23,382 nt of DNA from Oscillospiraceae bacterium (GCA_031271525.1 JAISVO010000007.1:1-23382), one strand, 5' to 3'. Counted from the first letter of the stretch, positions 1-9,157 are shown. The notes: generated from the letters alone by a model not told the origin. Made by a program: numbers and translations.

Positions 1-546
1 GCGGGTACTGGTGCGCACCTGCCCGGTGCCGTTGCACTGGCGGCAGGTTTCCGGGGCGGGCCCCTTCGCCGCGCCGCTGCCGTGGCACTCTTCGCAGGCG
101 TCGGTACGCTGGATCTCGATTTCCTTGTCGCAGCCGAAGGCGGCCTCCTCAAAGCTGAGGGAGAGGGAAACCCGAAGGCTCTGCCCTTTACGGGGGGCGT
201 TGGCCCTCCCGCCGCCGCCGAATCCTCCCCCAAAGAAGCTCTCGAAGATGCTTCCGAGGTCGAAGTCACCGAAGCCGTTAAATCCGCCGGCGCCGCCGCC
301 CGCGCCGTAGTTCGGGTCGATCCCGGCGTGACCGTATTGGTCGTAGAGCGACTTCTTCTGACTGTCGCTCAAAACCTCGTACGCCTCGTTGGCCTCCTTG
401 AAGCGCTGTTCCTTCTCCTTGTCCCCCGGATGAAGGTCAGGATGGGTCTCCCGCGCGGCCTTGCGGTACGCCTTCTTGATCTCATCCTCGCCGGCGCTCC
501 GGGGAACGCCCAATACCTCGTAATAATCGCGCTTGTTGTCAGCCAT
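1..546 (-). CDS. dnaJ: Chaperone protein DnaJ (Hsp40), 3' end outside window
   Basis: DnaJ is the J-domain co-chaperone that stimulates DnaK ATP hydrolysis and delivers unfolded substrates. The first 182 codons are present; the gene runs off the left edge. Visible parts: a J-domain (residues 5-70) with the HPD tripeptide at 35-37 and the helix IV pattern FKEANEAYEVLSD; a glycine/phenylalanine-rich linker (about 76-118); then the start of the cysteine-rich zinc region with CEECHGSG and CRQCNGTG, two of the usual four CxxCxGxG repeats. The ATG at 546 follows a GAGGTGG Shine-Dalgarno by about 8 nt. It is last in the visible hrcA-grpE-dnaK-dnaJ order, 53 bp after dnaK, and that gap holds a strong hairpin. 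Identity is secure; the substrate-binding C-terminal domains cannot be seen. Confidence 0.96.
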   Translation of the reverse strand, partial: MADNKRDYYEVLGVPRSAGEDEIKKAYRKAARETHPDLHPGDKEKEQRFKEANEAYEVLSDSQKKSLYDQYGHAGIDPNYGAGGGAGGFNGFGDFDLGSIFESFFGGGFGGGGRANAPRKGQSLRVSLSLSFEEAAFGCDKEIEIQRTDACEECHGSGAAKGPAPETCRQCNGTGQVRTSTR

Positions 547-562
547 ATCTCATCCACCTCGG

Positions 563-589
563 GACATCCCCGCCGATGGCGGGGATGTC
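563..589. other. Perfect 12-bp stem-loop between dnaK and dnaJ
   Basis: The arms GACATCCCCGCC (563-574) and GGCGGGGATGTC (578-589) pair perfectly around a 3-nt loop. The T-rich tail (590-598) lies on the plus-strand side, so on the operon (minus) strand the hairpin is preceded by A-rich sequence and followed directly by the dnaJ ribosome-binding site. As read by the operon it lacks a terminator U-run. It is more likely a processing or mRNA-stability element, or a terminator of antisense plus-strand transcripts. Confidence 0.7.
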
Positions 590-599
590 TTTTGTTTTG

Positions 600-2432
600 T
601 TACTTCTCGTCCTCGACGACTTCAAAGTCCGCGTCCACCACGTTGCCGCCGCCCGGGGCCGCGCCGGCGTCTGTCGGAGGCGGGGTGCCGTCGTCCTGAT
701 GCTGCTGCGCGTAAAGCTTCTCGCTGATCGAGTAGAAGGACTTCGCCAGCGCTTCGGTCTTTTGCCGGATGTTCGCGGTATCCTCGCCCTTTAGGGCTTC
801 CTCCAATGCGGCGGACGCTTCTTGAACCGGCTTCTTCTCGGTCTCTGTGACCTTGTCTCCCAATTCGTCCAGCGCTTTGCGGCTCTGATAGAGCATCTGG
901 TCGGCCTCGTTGCGGGCGTCCACGCCCTCCCGGCGCTTGCGGTCCTCCTCGGCGTGCTGCTCGGATTCCTTGACCGCCCGGTCGATGTCGTCCTTGGACA
1001 TGCTGGTCGTCGCCGTGATGGTGACATGCTGCTTCTTGCCGGTGCCCTTGTCGGTGGCGGTTACATTGACGATACCGTTTTTGTCGATGTCGAAGGTGAC
1101 CTCGATCTGCGGGATACCGCGGGGCGCGGGCGGGATGCCGTCCAGATGGAAACGCCCCAGCGTCTTGTTATACTGCGCCATTTCGCGCTCGCCCTGCAAT
1201 ACATGCACCTCGACCGAGGTCTGTCCGTCGGCCGCGGTGGAGAAGACTTGCGACTTCTCGGTGGGGATGGCGGTGTTCCGCTCGATCAGCTTGGTGAAGA
1301 CGCCGCCCATTGTCTCGATCCCCAGCGACAGCGGGGTAACGTCCACCAGCACGATGTCCTTCACATCGCCGCTCAATACGCCGCCTTGGATCGCGGCGCC
1401 CATCGCGACGCATTCATCCGGATTGATCCCTTTGAACGGCTCCTTACCGATAAACTGCTGCACGGCTTCCTGAATAGCAGGGATACGGGTCGAGCCGCCC
1501 ACCAGCAGAACCTTTGAGATCGCGGTGTTCTTCAGACCCGAGTCTTTCAGCGCCTGCTGGGTGGGGCCCATCGTGGCCTTGACGAGATGGGCCGTCAGTT
1601 CGTTGAACTTCGCCCGGGTCAGGGTGATGTCGAGGTGCTTAGGCCCCGACGCGTCGGCTGTGATATACGGGAGGTTGATGTTAGTGGAGGTCACGCCGCT
1701 CAGCTCGATCTTGGCTTTCTCGGCCGCCTCCTTGAGGCGCTGCTTCGCGACCCGGTCCTGCTTCAGGTCAACGCCCTGATCGCGCTTGAACTCGGCCGCC
1801 ATCCACTCCATCACGCAGTCGTCGAAGTCGTCGCCGCCCAGACGGTTGTTGCCGGCGGTCGCGAGGACCTGAATGACCTCTCCGCCGATTTCGAGGACGG
1901 ATACGTCGAAGGTGCCGCCGCCGAGGTCGAAGACCAGAATATTCTGATCCTCCTCCTTGTCGATCCCGTAGCTCATCGCGGCCGCGGTCGGCTCGTTGAT
2001 GATCCGCAGAACCTCCAAACCGGCGATAGTGCCGGCGTCTTTTGTCGCTTGGCGCTGGGCGTCGGTGAAGTACGCCGGGACGGTGATAACCGCTTGGCTT
2101 ACCTTGCCGCCGAGGTAACTCTCCGCGTCGCTCTTGAGCTTTTGGAGGATCATTGCAGAAATCTCCTGCGGGGTGTAACCCTTGCCGTCTATATTGGCCC
2201 GATAACCCGAACCCATTTCCCGTTTCACTGAGCTGACCGTCCGGTCGGGATTGGTGATTGCCTGACGCTTCGCCACTTGGCCAACCATCCGCTCGCCGTT
2301 CTTGGAAAAGGCGACGACAGACGGGGTGGTGCGCGCGCCCTCCGCGTTCGCGATGACGACGGCTTCGCCGCCCTCCATGACAGCGACGCACGAGTTGGTG
2401 GTGCCGAGATCGATACCGATGACTTTTGACAT
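600..2432 (-). CDS. dnaK: Molecular chaperone DnaK (Hsp70)
   Basis: Hsp70 ATPase that binds exposed hydrophobic peptides with DnaJ and GrpE in the cytoplasm. The 610-residue product has the full family length. The N-terminus has the phosphate-1 motif GIDLGTTNS (6-14). The nucleotide-binding domain also shows VITVPAYF, INEPTAAAMSYG, LVFDLGGGTFDVS and VLLVGGSTRIPA. The linker and substrate-binding domain show DVTPLSLGIET and NPDECVAMGAA. The C-terminus is glycine/proline-rich and ends VDADFEVVEDEK, close to the usual EEVD-like acidic tail. The ATG at 2432 has an AAGGAAA Shine-Dalgarno about 10 nt upstream. It lies 86 bp after grpE, and that gap contains a GC-rich hairpin. It should be induced with the operon through CIRCE/HrcA. 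Confidence 0.98.
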   Translation of the reverse strand: MSKVIGIDLGTTNSCVAVMEGGEAVVIANAEGARTTPSVVAFSKNGERMVGQVAKRQAITNPDRTVSSVKREMGSGYRANIDGKGYTPQEISAMILQKLKSDAESYLGGKVSQAVITVPAYFTDAQRQATKDAGTIAGLEVLRIINEPTAAAMSYGIDKEEDQNILVFDLGGGTFDVSVLEIGGEVIQVLATAGNNRLGGDDFDDCVMEWMAAEFKRDQGVDLKQDRVAKQRLKEAAEKAKIELSGVTSTNINLPYITADASGPKHLDITLTRAKFNELTAHLVKATMGPTQQALKDSGLKNTAISKVLLVGGSTRIPAIQEAVQQFIGKEPFKGINPDECVAMGAAIQGGVLSGDVKDIVLVDVTPLSLGIETMGGVFTKLIERNTAIPTEKSQVFSTAADGQTSVEVHVLQGEREMAQYNKTLGRFHLDGIPPAPRGIPQIEVTFDIDKNGIVNVTATDKGTGKKQHVTITATTSMSKDDIDRAVKESEQHAEEDRKRREGVDARNEADQMLYQSRKALDELGDKVTETEKKPVQEASAALEEALKGEDTANIRQKTEALAKSFYSISEKLYAQQHQDDGTPPPTDAGAAPGGGNVVDADFEVVEDEK

Positions 2433-2468
2433 TGTTTTAATTTCCTTTCTTAGTATAACTTCCTCGCA

Positions 2469-2492
2469 GCCCCCCTTCGGATCAAAGGGGGC
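2469..2492 (-). other. GC-rich hairpin in grpE-dnaK gap
   Basis: GCCCCCCTT (2469-2477) pairs with AAAGGGGGC (2484-2492) with one C-A mismatch and a 6-nt loop. There is no T-run after it on the coding strand, so it is not a canonical terminator. It may tune the grpE/dnaK ratio or mark an RNA-processing site, as suspected for other dnaK operons; this is inference only. Confidence 0.4.
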
Positions 2493-2518
2493 GGCATCCG
2501 CAGAGCGCCGTGGATGGG

Positions 2519-3007
2519 TTAGTTTACAACCTTGACAACCGCGTGGCGCAGGATGCGCTCACCGATATGATAGCCCTTTTGGAAGACTTGGGTGACGGTG
2601 CTTTCGTCCGCTTCGTCGCTTTCCTCGTGCATCACGGCGTCCATCCTCTGCGGGTCGAAGGGTTTTCCCATCGCCTCAATTTCGGCGACGCCCAGTTTGC
2701 TTAAGATTTCCAAGAACTGCCGCAGGGTCAGTTCCACGCCCTGCTTGTAGCATTCATCCGAACAGGGCGCTTCCAAAGCCCGTTCCAGATTGTCCAGCAC
2801 CGGCAGGAGCGCGGTTAGCGTGTCGGCGCGGACCTCGCCCCAGAGCGACTCGCGTTCCCGCTGGGTACGGTTGCGGAAGTTGACCAAATCGGCCTGCGCC
2901 CGCAGCGCCGCGTCTTTCCACGCTTCGGCTTCCGACGCCGCGTCTTCCGACGCCTCGGGCACCGAGGTTTCCAGTTCCTCCGCCGGTTCTTTCTTTGCTT
3001 TTGCCAT
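2519..3007 (-). CDS. grpE: Nucleotide exchange factor GrpE
   Basis: GrpE releases ADP from DnaK as a cytoplasmic dimer. The 162-residue protein is slightly shorter than most homologues. It has an acidic, low-complexity start (EELETSVPEASEDAASEAEA), then the long helix pattern ALRAQADLVNFRNRTQRERE, PVLDNLERAL, and the C-terminal beta-domain signature GKPFDPQRMDAVMHEES with VTQVFQKGYHIGERILRHAVVKV. The reading frame is open further upstream to 3232, but that part overlaps hrcA and does not resemble GrpE. The ATG at 3007 (MAKAKKEP) has an excellent AAAGGAG Shine-Dalgarno. The gap from hrcA is only 11 bp, so the two genes are co-transcribed. Confidence 0.97.
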   Translation of the reverse strand: MAKAKKEPAEELETSVPEASEDAASEAEAWKDAALRAQADLVNFRNRTQRERESLWGEVRADTLTALLPVLDNLERALEAPCSDECYKQGVELTLRQFLEILSKLGVAEIEAMGKPFDPQRMDAVMHEESDEADESTVTQVFQKGYHIGERILRHAVVKVVN

Positions 3008-3018
3008 TTTGTTCTCCT

Positions 3019-3753
3019 TTATTCTTCTCGGGTGATTTCCGAGAGTTTTTCCGCGAAGTAACGCAGACGGGACACCATCCGGCTGTAGTCCATTCGGGTT
3101 GGCCCCACGATGCCGATCATTCCCCTCGCGCCGCCGCCCACCGGATAGGTCGCCATCAGGACCGAGGCGTCGCTCAGCTCGCTCGCGGCGTTTTCGGGAC
3201 CGATCACGACCCGGACTCCTTCGCGTTCCCAAACCGGCGCGGAGCGGATTAAGGCTGCCCGCTGTTCGGTGATATACTCCAGTGTCCGCCGGGCGCGCAT
3301 CAGGTCATGGAACTCGGGGTAATCCAGCAGGTTCGCTTCCCCCGCGACGTAGACCCTCTCCTCCTGAACGGCGGGTCCCGCCGCCGTGACGGTTGCGTAG
3401 CGCGTCAGATCCGCGATCAGGCGGCTCGCCCGGTTAAGGAGACTGTCCAGCTCCGCCATTTTGAGTTTGCTCACTTGGTCGATGGTATTTTGCTCGTCCC
3501 GAGAAAGGTTATGTTCCTGCATCAGCTCATCGACATACACCCGGTATCCGTTCGGCGTGGGAATCCGTCCCGCCGAGGTGTGGGGCTGTTCCAGCAGGCC
3601 CATCGCCTCCAAAGCCGACATCTCGTTGCGTAAGGTTGCCGGGGAGATGTCCAGCCCCGGGTGGCCCGACAGGGTTTTGGAGCCGACCGGCTCGGCGCTC
3701 CCGATATAGCGGTCAATAACCGCTTTCAGGATCATTTTCTTGCGCGCGTCCAC
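3019..3753 (-). CDS. hrcA: Heat-inducible transcription repressor HrcA (internally shortened)
   Basis: HrcA binds CIRCE and represses the dnaK operon; it is kept active by GroEL. The N-terminal winged helix is intact (YIGSAEPVGSKTLS, LDISPATLRNEMSALEAMGLL, HTSAGRIPTPNGYRVYVD). The C-terminal core ends with the family hallmark IGPTRMDYSRMVSRLRYF in the form GIVGPTRMDYSR. The protein is only about 245 residues, whereas HrcA is usually about 340. Compared from memory with the B. subtilis protein, roughly 97 residues are missing at about residue 130, where LTRYATVTAAGPA runs directly into VQEERVYVAGEANLLDYPEF. That removes part of the GAF-like core and the inserted dimerisation domain. The GTG at 3753 is preferred because GGAGG sits 7 nt before it; the ATG at 3759 has a 1-nt spacing. 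First gene of the operon. Confidence 0.94.
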   Translation of the reverse strand: MDARKKMILKAVIDRYIGSAEPVGSKTLSGHPGLDISPATLRNEMSALEAMGLLEQPHTSAGRIPTPNGYRVYVDELMQEHNLSRDEQNTIDQVSKLKMAELDSLLNRASRLIADLTRYATVTAAGPAVQEERVYVAGEANLLDYPEFHDLMRARRTLEYITEQRAALIRSAPVWEREGVRVVIGPENAASELSDASVLMATYPVGGGARGMIGIVGPTRMDYSRMVSRLRYFAEKLSEITREE

Positions 3754-3771
3754 AGTCATTCCTCCCTTGCG

Positions 3772-3798
3772 TTAGCACTCCCTATGACAGAGTGCCAA
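3772..3798. promoter_or_regulatory. CIRCE operator
   Basis: TTAGCACTC-N9-GAGTGCCAA, matching the CIRCE consensus TTAGCACTC-N9-GAGTGCTAA at 17 of 18 positions. It lies just downstream of the hrcA -10 box, between promoter and start codon, the standard position for HrcA repression. Confidence 0.97.
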
Positions 3799-3802
3799 GC
3801 AT

Positions 3803-3831
3803 ACTCTATCGCAACCTTGCCCGTTTGTCAA
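3803..3831 (-). promoter_or_regulatory. Sigma-A type promoter of hrcA-grpE-dnaK-dnaJ
   Basis: On the minus strand TTGACA (3831-3826) - N17 - TAGAGT (3808-3803). The -35 is a perfect match and the -10 matches TATAAT at 4 of 6. Transcription would start within or just before CIRCE. Confidence 0.85.
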
Positions 3832-3845
3832 GGCGTCCCTTGACA
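3826..3845. promoter_or_regulatory. Palindrome formed by two divergent -35 boxes
   Basis: TGTCAAGG-N4-CCTTGACA is a perfect inverted repeat. Its left arm contains the hrcA -35 (minus strand) and its right arm the -35 of the GntR-type gene (plus strand). The two promoters are back to back with -35 boxes 8 bp apart, so RNA polymerase should not be able to occupy both at once. The repeat could also be an operator for the divergent regulator. Confidence 0.75.
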
Positions 3846-3868
3846 TTCCTTCCGGTGAGATGTAAAGT
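3840..3868 (+). promoter_or_regulatory. Promoter of the GntR-type regulator
   Basis: TTGACA (3840-3845) - N17 - TAAAGT (3863-3868). Perfect -35, 4 of 6 at -10, about 23 bp before the GTG start. Confidence 0.7.
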
Positions 3869-3891
3869 AAGACCAAAAGGGGGAGTCGGCT

Positions 3892-4233
3892 GTGGAAGGG
3901 AAAGTGTATCTGGGTGTGGCACGGGACTTGGAAAACGCCATTATGGAGGGGAAGCTTCGGGAGGGCGAGGCGGTGCCCAGCACCCATCAGGTGGCGGAGA
4001 CATATGAAATCAATCCGGCGACGGCCGCCCGGGGAGTCGCCGTCCTGACCGCGAAGGGGATCCTCGTCAAGAAGCGCGGGATCGGGCTGTTCATTGCCGA
4101 GGGCGCGCGGGAGCGGGTGCTGGAGGAGCGGCGGGACGCTTTCCGGGAGGGGCTTTTGAAGGAGACGCTGGAGGAAGCCCGGCTGCTCGGGATCTCCCGG
4201 AGGGACCTGATGGCGATGATTATGAGCAGATAA
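3892..4233 (+). CDS. Small GntR-family (YtrA-type) transcriptional regulator
   Basis: The 113-residue protein has a GntR winged helix-turn-helix over residues 6-70: LENAIMEGKLREGEAVPSTHQVAE, NPATAARGVAVLTAKGIL and KKRGIGLFIAEGA. A short helical tail of about 40 residues follows instead of a FadR/HutC ligand domain; this is the YtrA-type architecture. Such regulators usually head an operon with an ABC transporter they repress. Here no plus-strand gene follows; the next gene converges from the other strand 28 bp away. The GTG at 3892 is preceded by AAGGGGGAG about 6 nt upstream. The gene shares a divergent promoter region with hrcA. Its target is unknown; autoregulation or control of hrcA through the shared palindrome is possible but unproven. 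Confidence 0.88.
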   Translation: MEGKVYLGVARDLENAIMEGKLREGEAVPSTHQVAETYEINPATAARGVAVLTAKGILVKKRGIGLFIAEGARERVLEERRDAFREGLLKETLEEARLLGISRRDLMAMIMSR

Positions 4234-4261
4234 CAGTGAATAGTCGGGAGCTGATCGGGAG

Positions 4262-4873
4262 TTAACCTGCCGCGTGGGGGCAGATGTCCTGACAGATGTC
4301 GCAGCCGTAGTAGCCGTCCCGGCTCAGGGGGAACCCCTCCTTCTGCCGCCGGTGGGACAGACACAGTTCGCGGGTGAAGCGGCGGCTGCTTTCCCCAACG
4401 GTGATAGCCCCGGCGGGGCAGCTTGCGGCGCATAGGCCGCAGCGGTTGCAGTAGCCGCCTTCTCCGGCGTCGGGCAGTTCTAAATCTGTCAGCACCGCGC
4501 CGATCGTAACCGATGATCCAACCCCCGGGACATTCAGCAGCCCGTTCAGCCCGATCCAGCCCAGACCGGCGAGGCGGGCGGCTTGCACCGCCGGGAGGGG
4601 ATAGGCGTTACCCGACGGATAGAAGTTTGACGGATACAGTTCCCGCAGGGTCTCACAGGCGGAGCGCAGACGCGCTCCGTTTTCGCTGTAGTCGCCTCCG
4701 CCGGCTCCGATGTCCGGTTTCCCCGCGAACACCGCGACAATCGCGTGGGTGGGGATGAAGGGGAGCCGCCGTCCCCGCATCCGCTCGGTGGCGTAGGCCA
4801 TTGCCCGTTCGGTCCGCACGGGGCCCGCACGTATCGCACCGTTCGCCAAGAAAAGTTTTCTGAGCTGTTCCAC
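4262..4873 (-). CDS. Short QueG-like double [4Fe-4S] protein
   Basis: Related to epoxyqueuosine reductase QueG. The shared segment runs LAGLGWIGLNGLLNVPGVGSS, then IGAVLTDLEL, then two cluster motifs: CNRCGLCAASCPAGAI (CxxCxxCxxxCP) and GCDICQDICPH, with an isolated cysteine at RELCLSH. GGGDYSENGARL aligns with the QueG RDYH region that carries the catalytic Asp. At 203 residues it is far shorter than QueG (about 340-380): the C-terminal HEAT-like repeats are absent, the N-terminus is reduced, and the lysine of the usual GWxGKN motif is Leu. It may be a minimal epoxyqueuosine reductase or a QueG-related electron-transfer protein of other function. GTG start with GAGGAGG about 8 nt upstream. 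It lies 44 bp after clpC and is probably co-transcribed. Confidence 0.8.
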   Translation of the reverse strand: MEQLRKLFLANGAIRAGPVRTERAMAYATERMRGRRLPFIPTHAIVAVFAGKPDIGAGGGDYSENGARLRSACETLRELYPSNFYPSGNAYPLPAVQAARLAGLGWIGLNGLLNVPGVGSSVTIGAVLTDLELPDAGEGGYCNRCGLCAASCPAGAITVGESSRRFTRELCLSHRRQKEGFPLSRDGYYGCDICQDICPHAAG

Positions 4874-4917
4874 TCTGCGCCCTCCTCACAGCCCCCTTTG
4901 CTCCGCGCCGGGGGATG

Positions 4918-7320
<2,403 letters not shown>

Positions 7321-7343
7321 CTTTTTATATCCTCCATACTTAC

Positions 7344-8333
7344 TTAACTGATCAGCGGCTTCAGCGTTTCCCTCAGATATGCCGCGCGGGCTTCGTCGCG
7401 TGAGAACTTGTCCTTGAACGGACCTTTCGCCTCGGTCAGACAGCCGGGCCAGACCTCAAGAGAATCCAGCGTCTTCACCTCAACGCCCGGGAGAAGCCCG
7501 AGCAGCGCGCCGGTCCGCAAGGTTGCGAGGTGTTCCATCGCTTCTTGGGTGGAGATGCGGCGGGCATTGGTCAGGGTTCCGGCGGCCCGCCAGACGCGGT
7601 CCTCAAACCGCATCGGGTCGCTTCCGTAGATCGCTTGCCGTGCCTGTGCCTCCCGCTCGTCGATTTTGACCGTAATCTCCCGCAGCACCCCAATGATCTC
7701 CTGCTCGGTCAGACCCAAGGTCACGGCATTGGAGATTTGGTAGTAGCCCCACGCCGCTTGAGTCCCTTCGCCGTAGAGTCCCCGTACGGCAAGCCCGGAC
7801 GCCCCGGCTTGCTGGATCAGGCGGCGCATCGACTGCGTCTCGGTCAGGGCGGGCAGGTGCATCAGGGCGGAGGCCCGCAGCCCGGTGCCAAGGTTCGTGG
7901 GACAGGCGGTGAGGAAGCCGAGGGACTCGTCAAACGCCAGCGGATGAGTTTCGTCTATCAGCGTCTCCAGATCCTGCGCCGCCGTAAGACAAGCCGGCAG
8001 ATCGTGCCCAAAGGCTTGAATCCGCAGGTGATCCTCTTCGCAGAGCATCACCGAAACAGTCGAGTCGCCGGATAGCAGGACGCCGTGCGGCGCGTCTTCG
8101 GCGGAAAACTCCGGGCTGATCAAATGCCGCTCGGTCAGCGCTCGGGCGACCCCCCGATTGTTTTGATCTAACGACAGATACGTGAAGACGTTCCCTCCGG
8201 CGACGGCGGTTACGGTGTCCGCGACGCTCCGGATCAACTCGCTCCGGGCTTTGTCGTCCATCCGCGCGGGGAAGGGGACGCCGCGGAGGTTCCGCGCCAG
8301 ACGGGCGCGGTAACTGACAATACTGCCGCTCAT
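7344..8333 (-). CDS. mcsB: Protein-arginine kinase McsB
   Basis: Phosphoryl-guanidino transferase that phosphorylates arginines on CtsR and damaged proteins, tagging them for ClpC-ClpP. Visible: the ATP-binding start SYRARLARN (7-15), EKHLISP-like TERHLISPEF, EEDHLRIQ (99-106), the catalytic-cysteine segment CPTNLGTGLRAS (Cys144), GLYGEGTQA, and the C-terminal RDxxRA phosphoarginine-binding motif as RDEARAA. The 329-residue length is a little short because about 25 N-terminal residues of the B. subtilis protein are missing. The usual NEEDH loop reads CEEDH (Cys98), an unusual change next to the active-site acid. The ATG start overlaps the mcsA stop by 4 bp (ATGA), indicating translational coupling. 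Confidence 0.96.
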   Translation of the reverse strand: MSGSIVSYRARLARNLRGVPFPARMDDKARSELIRSVADTVTAVAGGNVFTYLSLDQNNRGVARALTERHLISPEFSAEDAPHGVLLSGDSTVSVMLCEEDHLRIQAFGHDLPACLTAAQDLETLIDETHPLAFDESLGFLTACPTNLGTGLRASALMHLPALTETQSMRRLIQQAGASGLAVRGLYGEGTQAAWGYYQISNAVTLGLTEQEIIGVLREITVKIDEREAQARQAIYGSDPMRFEDRVWRAAGTLTNARRISTQEAMEHLATLRTGALLGLLPGVEVKTLDSLEVWPGCLTEAKGPFKDKFSRDEARAAYLRETLKPLIS

Positions 8334-8668
8334 ACCGATTCCTCCGTTCGGGGCGTCAGCGCCGCGATTTCATCCCGCAGGGCGGCGCACCGTTCAAATT
8401 CCTGTAAGCCGATGGCAGTGTCCAGTTCCTCCCGAAGTTCGGAGAGCCGCCGCTTTACGGCGATTTGGGTGCCCGCGCTTCGGGGGATCCGCCCGGTGTG
8501 CGCCGCCGGCCCGTGAACCCGCCGGATATAGGGGGTCAGACGCTCAGAAAAGTGACGGTAGCACTCGGGGCAGCCCGCCCGCCCTGTCTGTGAAATCTCG
8601 CCGAGGGTGATGCCGCAGGCGGGACAGGGTTTTGTCTCGGCTTGGTGAACCGAATGGATAAAATACAT
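8330..8668 (-). CDS. mcsA: McsB activator McsA, N-terminally short form
   Basis: McsA is the zinc-binding activator of McsB. The 112 residues hold one zinc module (CPACG at 15-19 and GCPECY at 32-37, followed by HFSERLTPYIRRVHG) and a C-terminal UVR domain (about 70-106, KRRLSELREELDTAIGLQEF). B. subtilis McsA, about 185 residues from memory, has an additional N-terminal pair of CxxC motifs that is absent here; no such sequence is visible in any frame upstream. The ATG at 8668 has AGGGGG 8 nt upstream, so the short form seems real and not a mis-called start. It is 16 bp after ctsR and overlaps mcsB by 4 bp. Confidence 0.92.
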   Translation of the reverse strand: MYFIHSVHQAETKPCPACGITLGEISQTGRAGCPECYRHFSERLTPYIRRVHGPAAHTGRIPRSAGTQIAVKRRLSELREELDTAIGLQEFERCAALRDEIAALTPRTEESV

Positions 8669-8684
8669 ACAAAATACCCCCTGT

Positions 8685-9131
8685 TTATTCCAAAATACGC
8701 AGTAAGCAATGCTTCATGACCGAGGCGCGGATACGGTCGCGGGCGGGCTGTTCGAGGGAGCGGAGCGCGTTGTCCGAGCAAGCCGCGCCGATTACGGCGG
8801 GGAGCGGAGCGCCCAGCGCGTCCCGCAGGTTCTCCAGAAGGGCGGAAGCCGTCGGTGCGTCCAATTGATCGCCAATCGCGTTGACGGTGTGCATGATCAG
8901 CGGTTCGGGAGACAGGCGGACCCGGGTGATTCGGATGTAGCCGCCGCCGCCCCGCTTTGTGTCGATGATGTAGCCGTGTTCGGGGGAGAACCGGGTGGTC
9001 AGCACATAATTGATCTGGCTGGGGACACAGCCGAACTGCTCGGCAAGGCTTCCGCGCGAAAGCTCCAGCGCCCCTTCGGACCGTTCCAGCCCACTGAGGA
9101 TGAACTGCGCGATGATGTCGGTTAAGCCCAT
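8685..9131 (-). CDS. ctsR: Transcriptional repressor CtsR
   Basis: Heat-sensing repressor of clp genes. The N-terminal winged helix is highly conserved: LAEQFGCVPSQINYVLTTRF, SPEHGYIIDTKRG and the glycine-rich wing RGGGGYIRI, which binds DNA and is the thermosensor. The C-terminal four-helix region (about 85-148) includes NLRDALGAPLP and ends KHCLLRILE. Length 148 is normal. The ATG at 9131 has AAGGGGGG about 9 nt upstream. First gene of ctsR-mcsA-mcsB-clpC; it is autoregulated through the two operator-like sites around its promoter. Confidence 0.96.
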   Translation of the reverse strand: MGLTDIIAQFILSGLERSEGALELSRGSLAEQFGCVPSQINYVLTTRFSPEHGYIIDTKRGGGGYIRITRVRLSPEPLIMHTVNAIGDQLDAPTASALLENLRDALGAPLPAVIGAACSDNALRSLEQPARDRIRASVMKHCLLRILE

Positions 9132-9157
9132 TGGAAAGCGCCCCCCTTATTTCTGTC

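Noticed and set aside
82..699. Long plus-strand open frames opposite dnaJ and dnaK, and similar ones opposite clpC, araB and the isomerase
   Set aside because: They mirror high-GC coding sequence on the minus strand, lack ribosome-binding sites and show no family motifs.
2450..2460. TATACT before dnaK as an internal promoter
   Set aside because: No -35 at 16-18 bp; the nearest TTGATC is 22 bp away.
3019..3232. grpE extended upstream to 3232
   Set aside because: The extra 75 codons overlap hrcA in another frame and do not resemble GrpE; the ATG at 3007 has an excellent ribosome-binding site.
4234..4261. Terminator between the convergent regulator and the QueG-like gene
   Set aside because: Only a direct repeat TCGGGAG is present; no stem with a T-run on either strand.
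4875..4917. CAGCCCCC-type motif shared between the clpC-queG-like gap and the grpE-dnaK gap as a repeat family
   Set aside because: Only about 14 of 16 bases match over a G/C-rich stretch that includes a Shine-Dalgarno; likely convergence.
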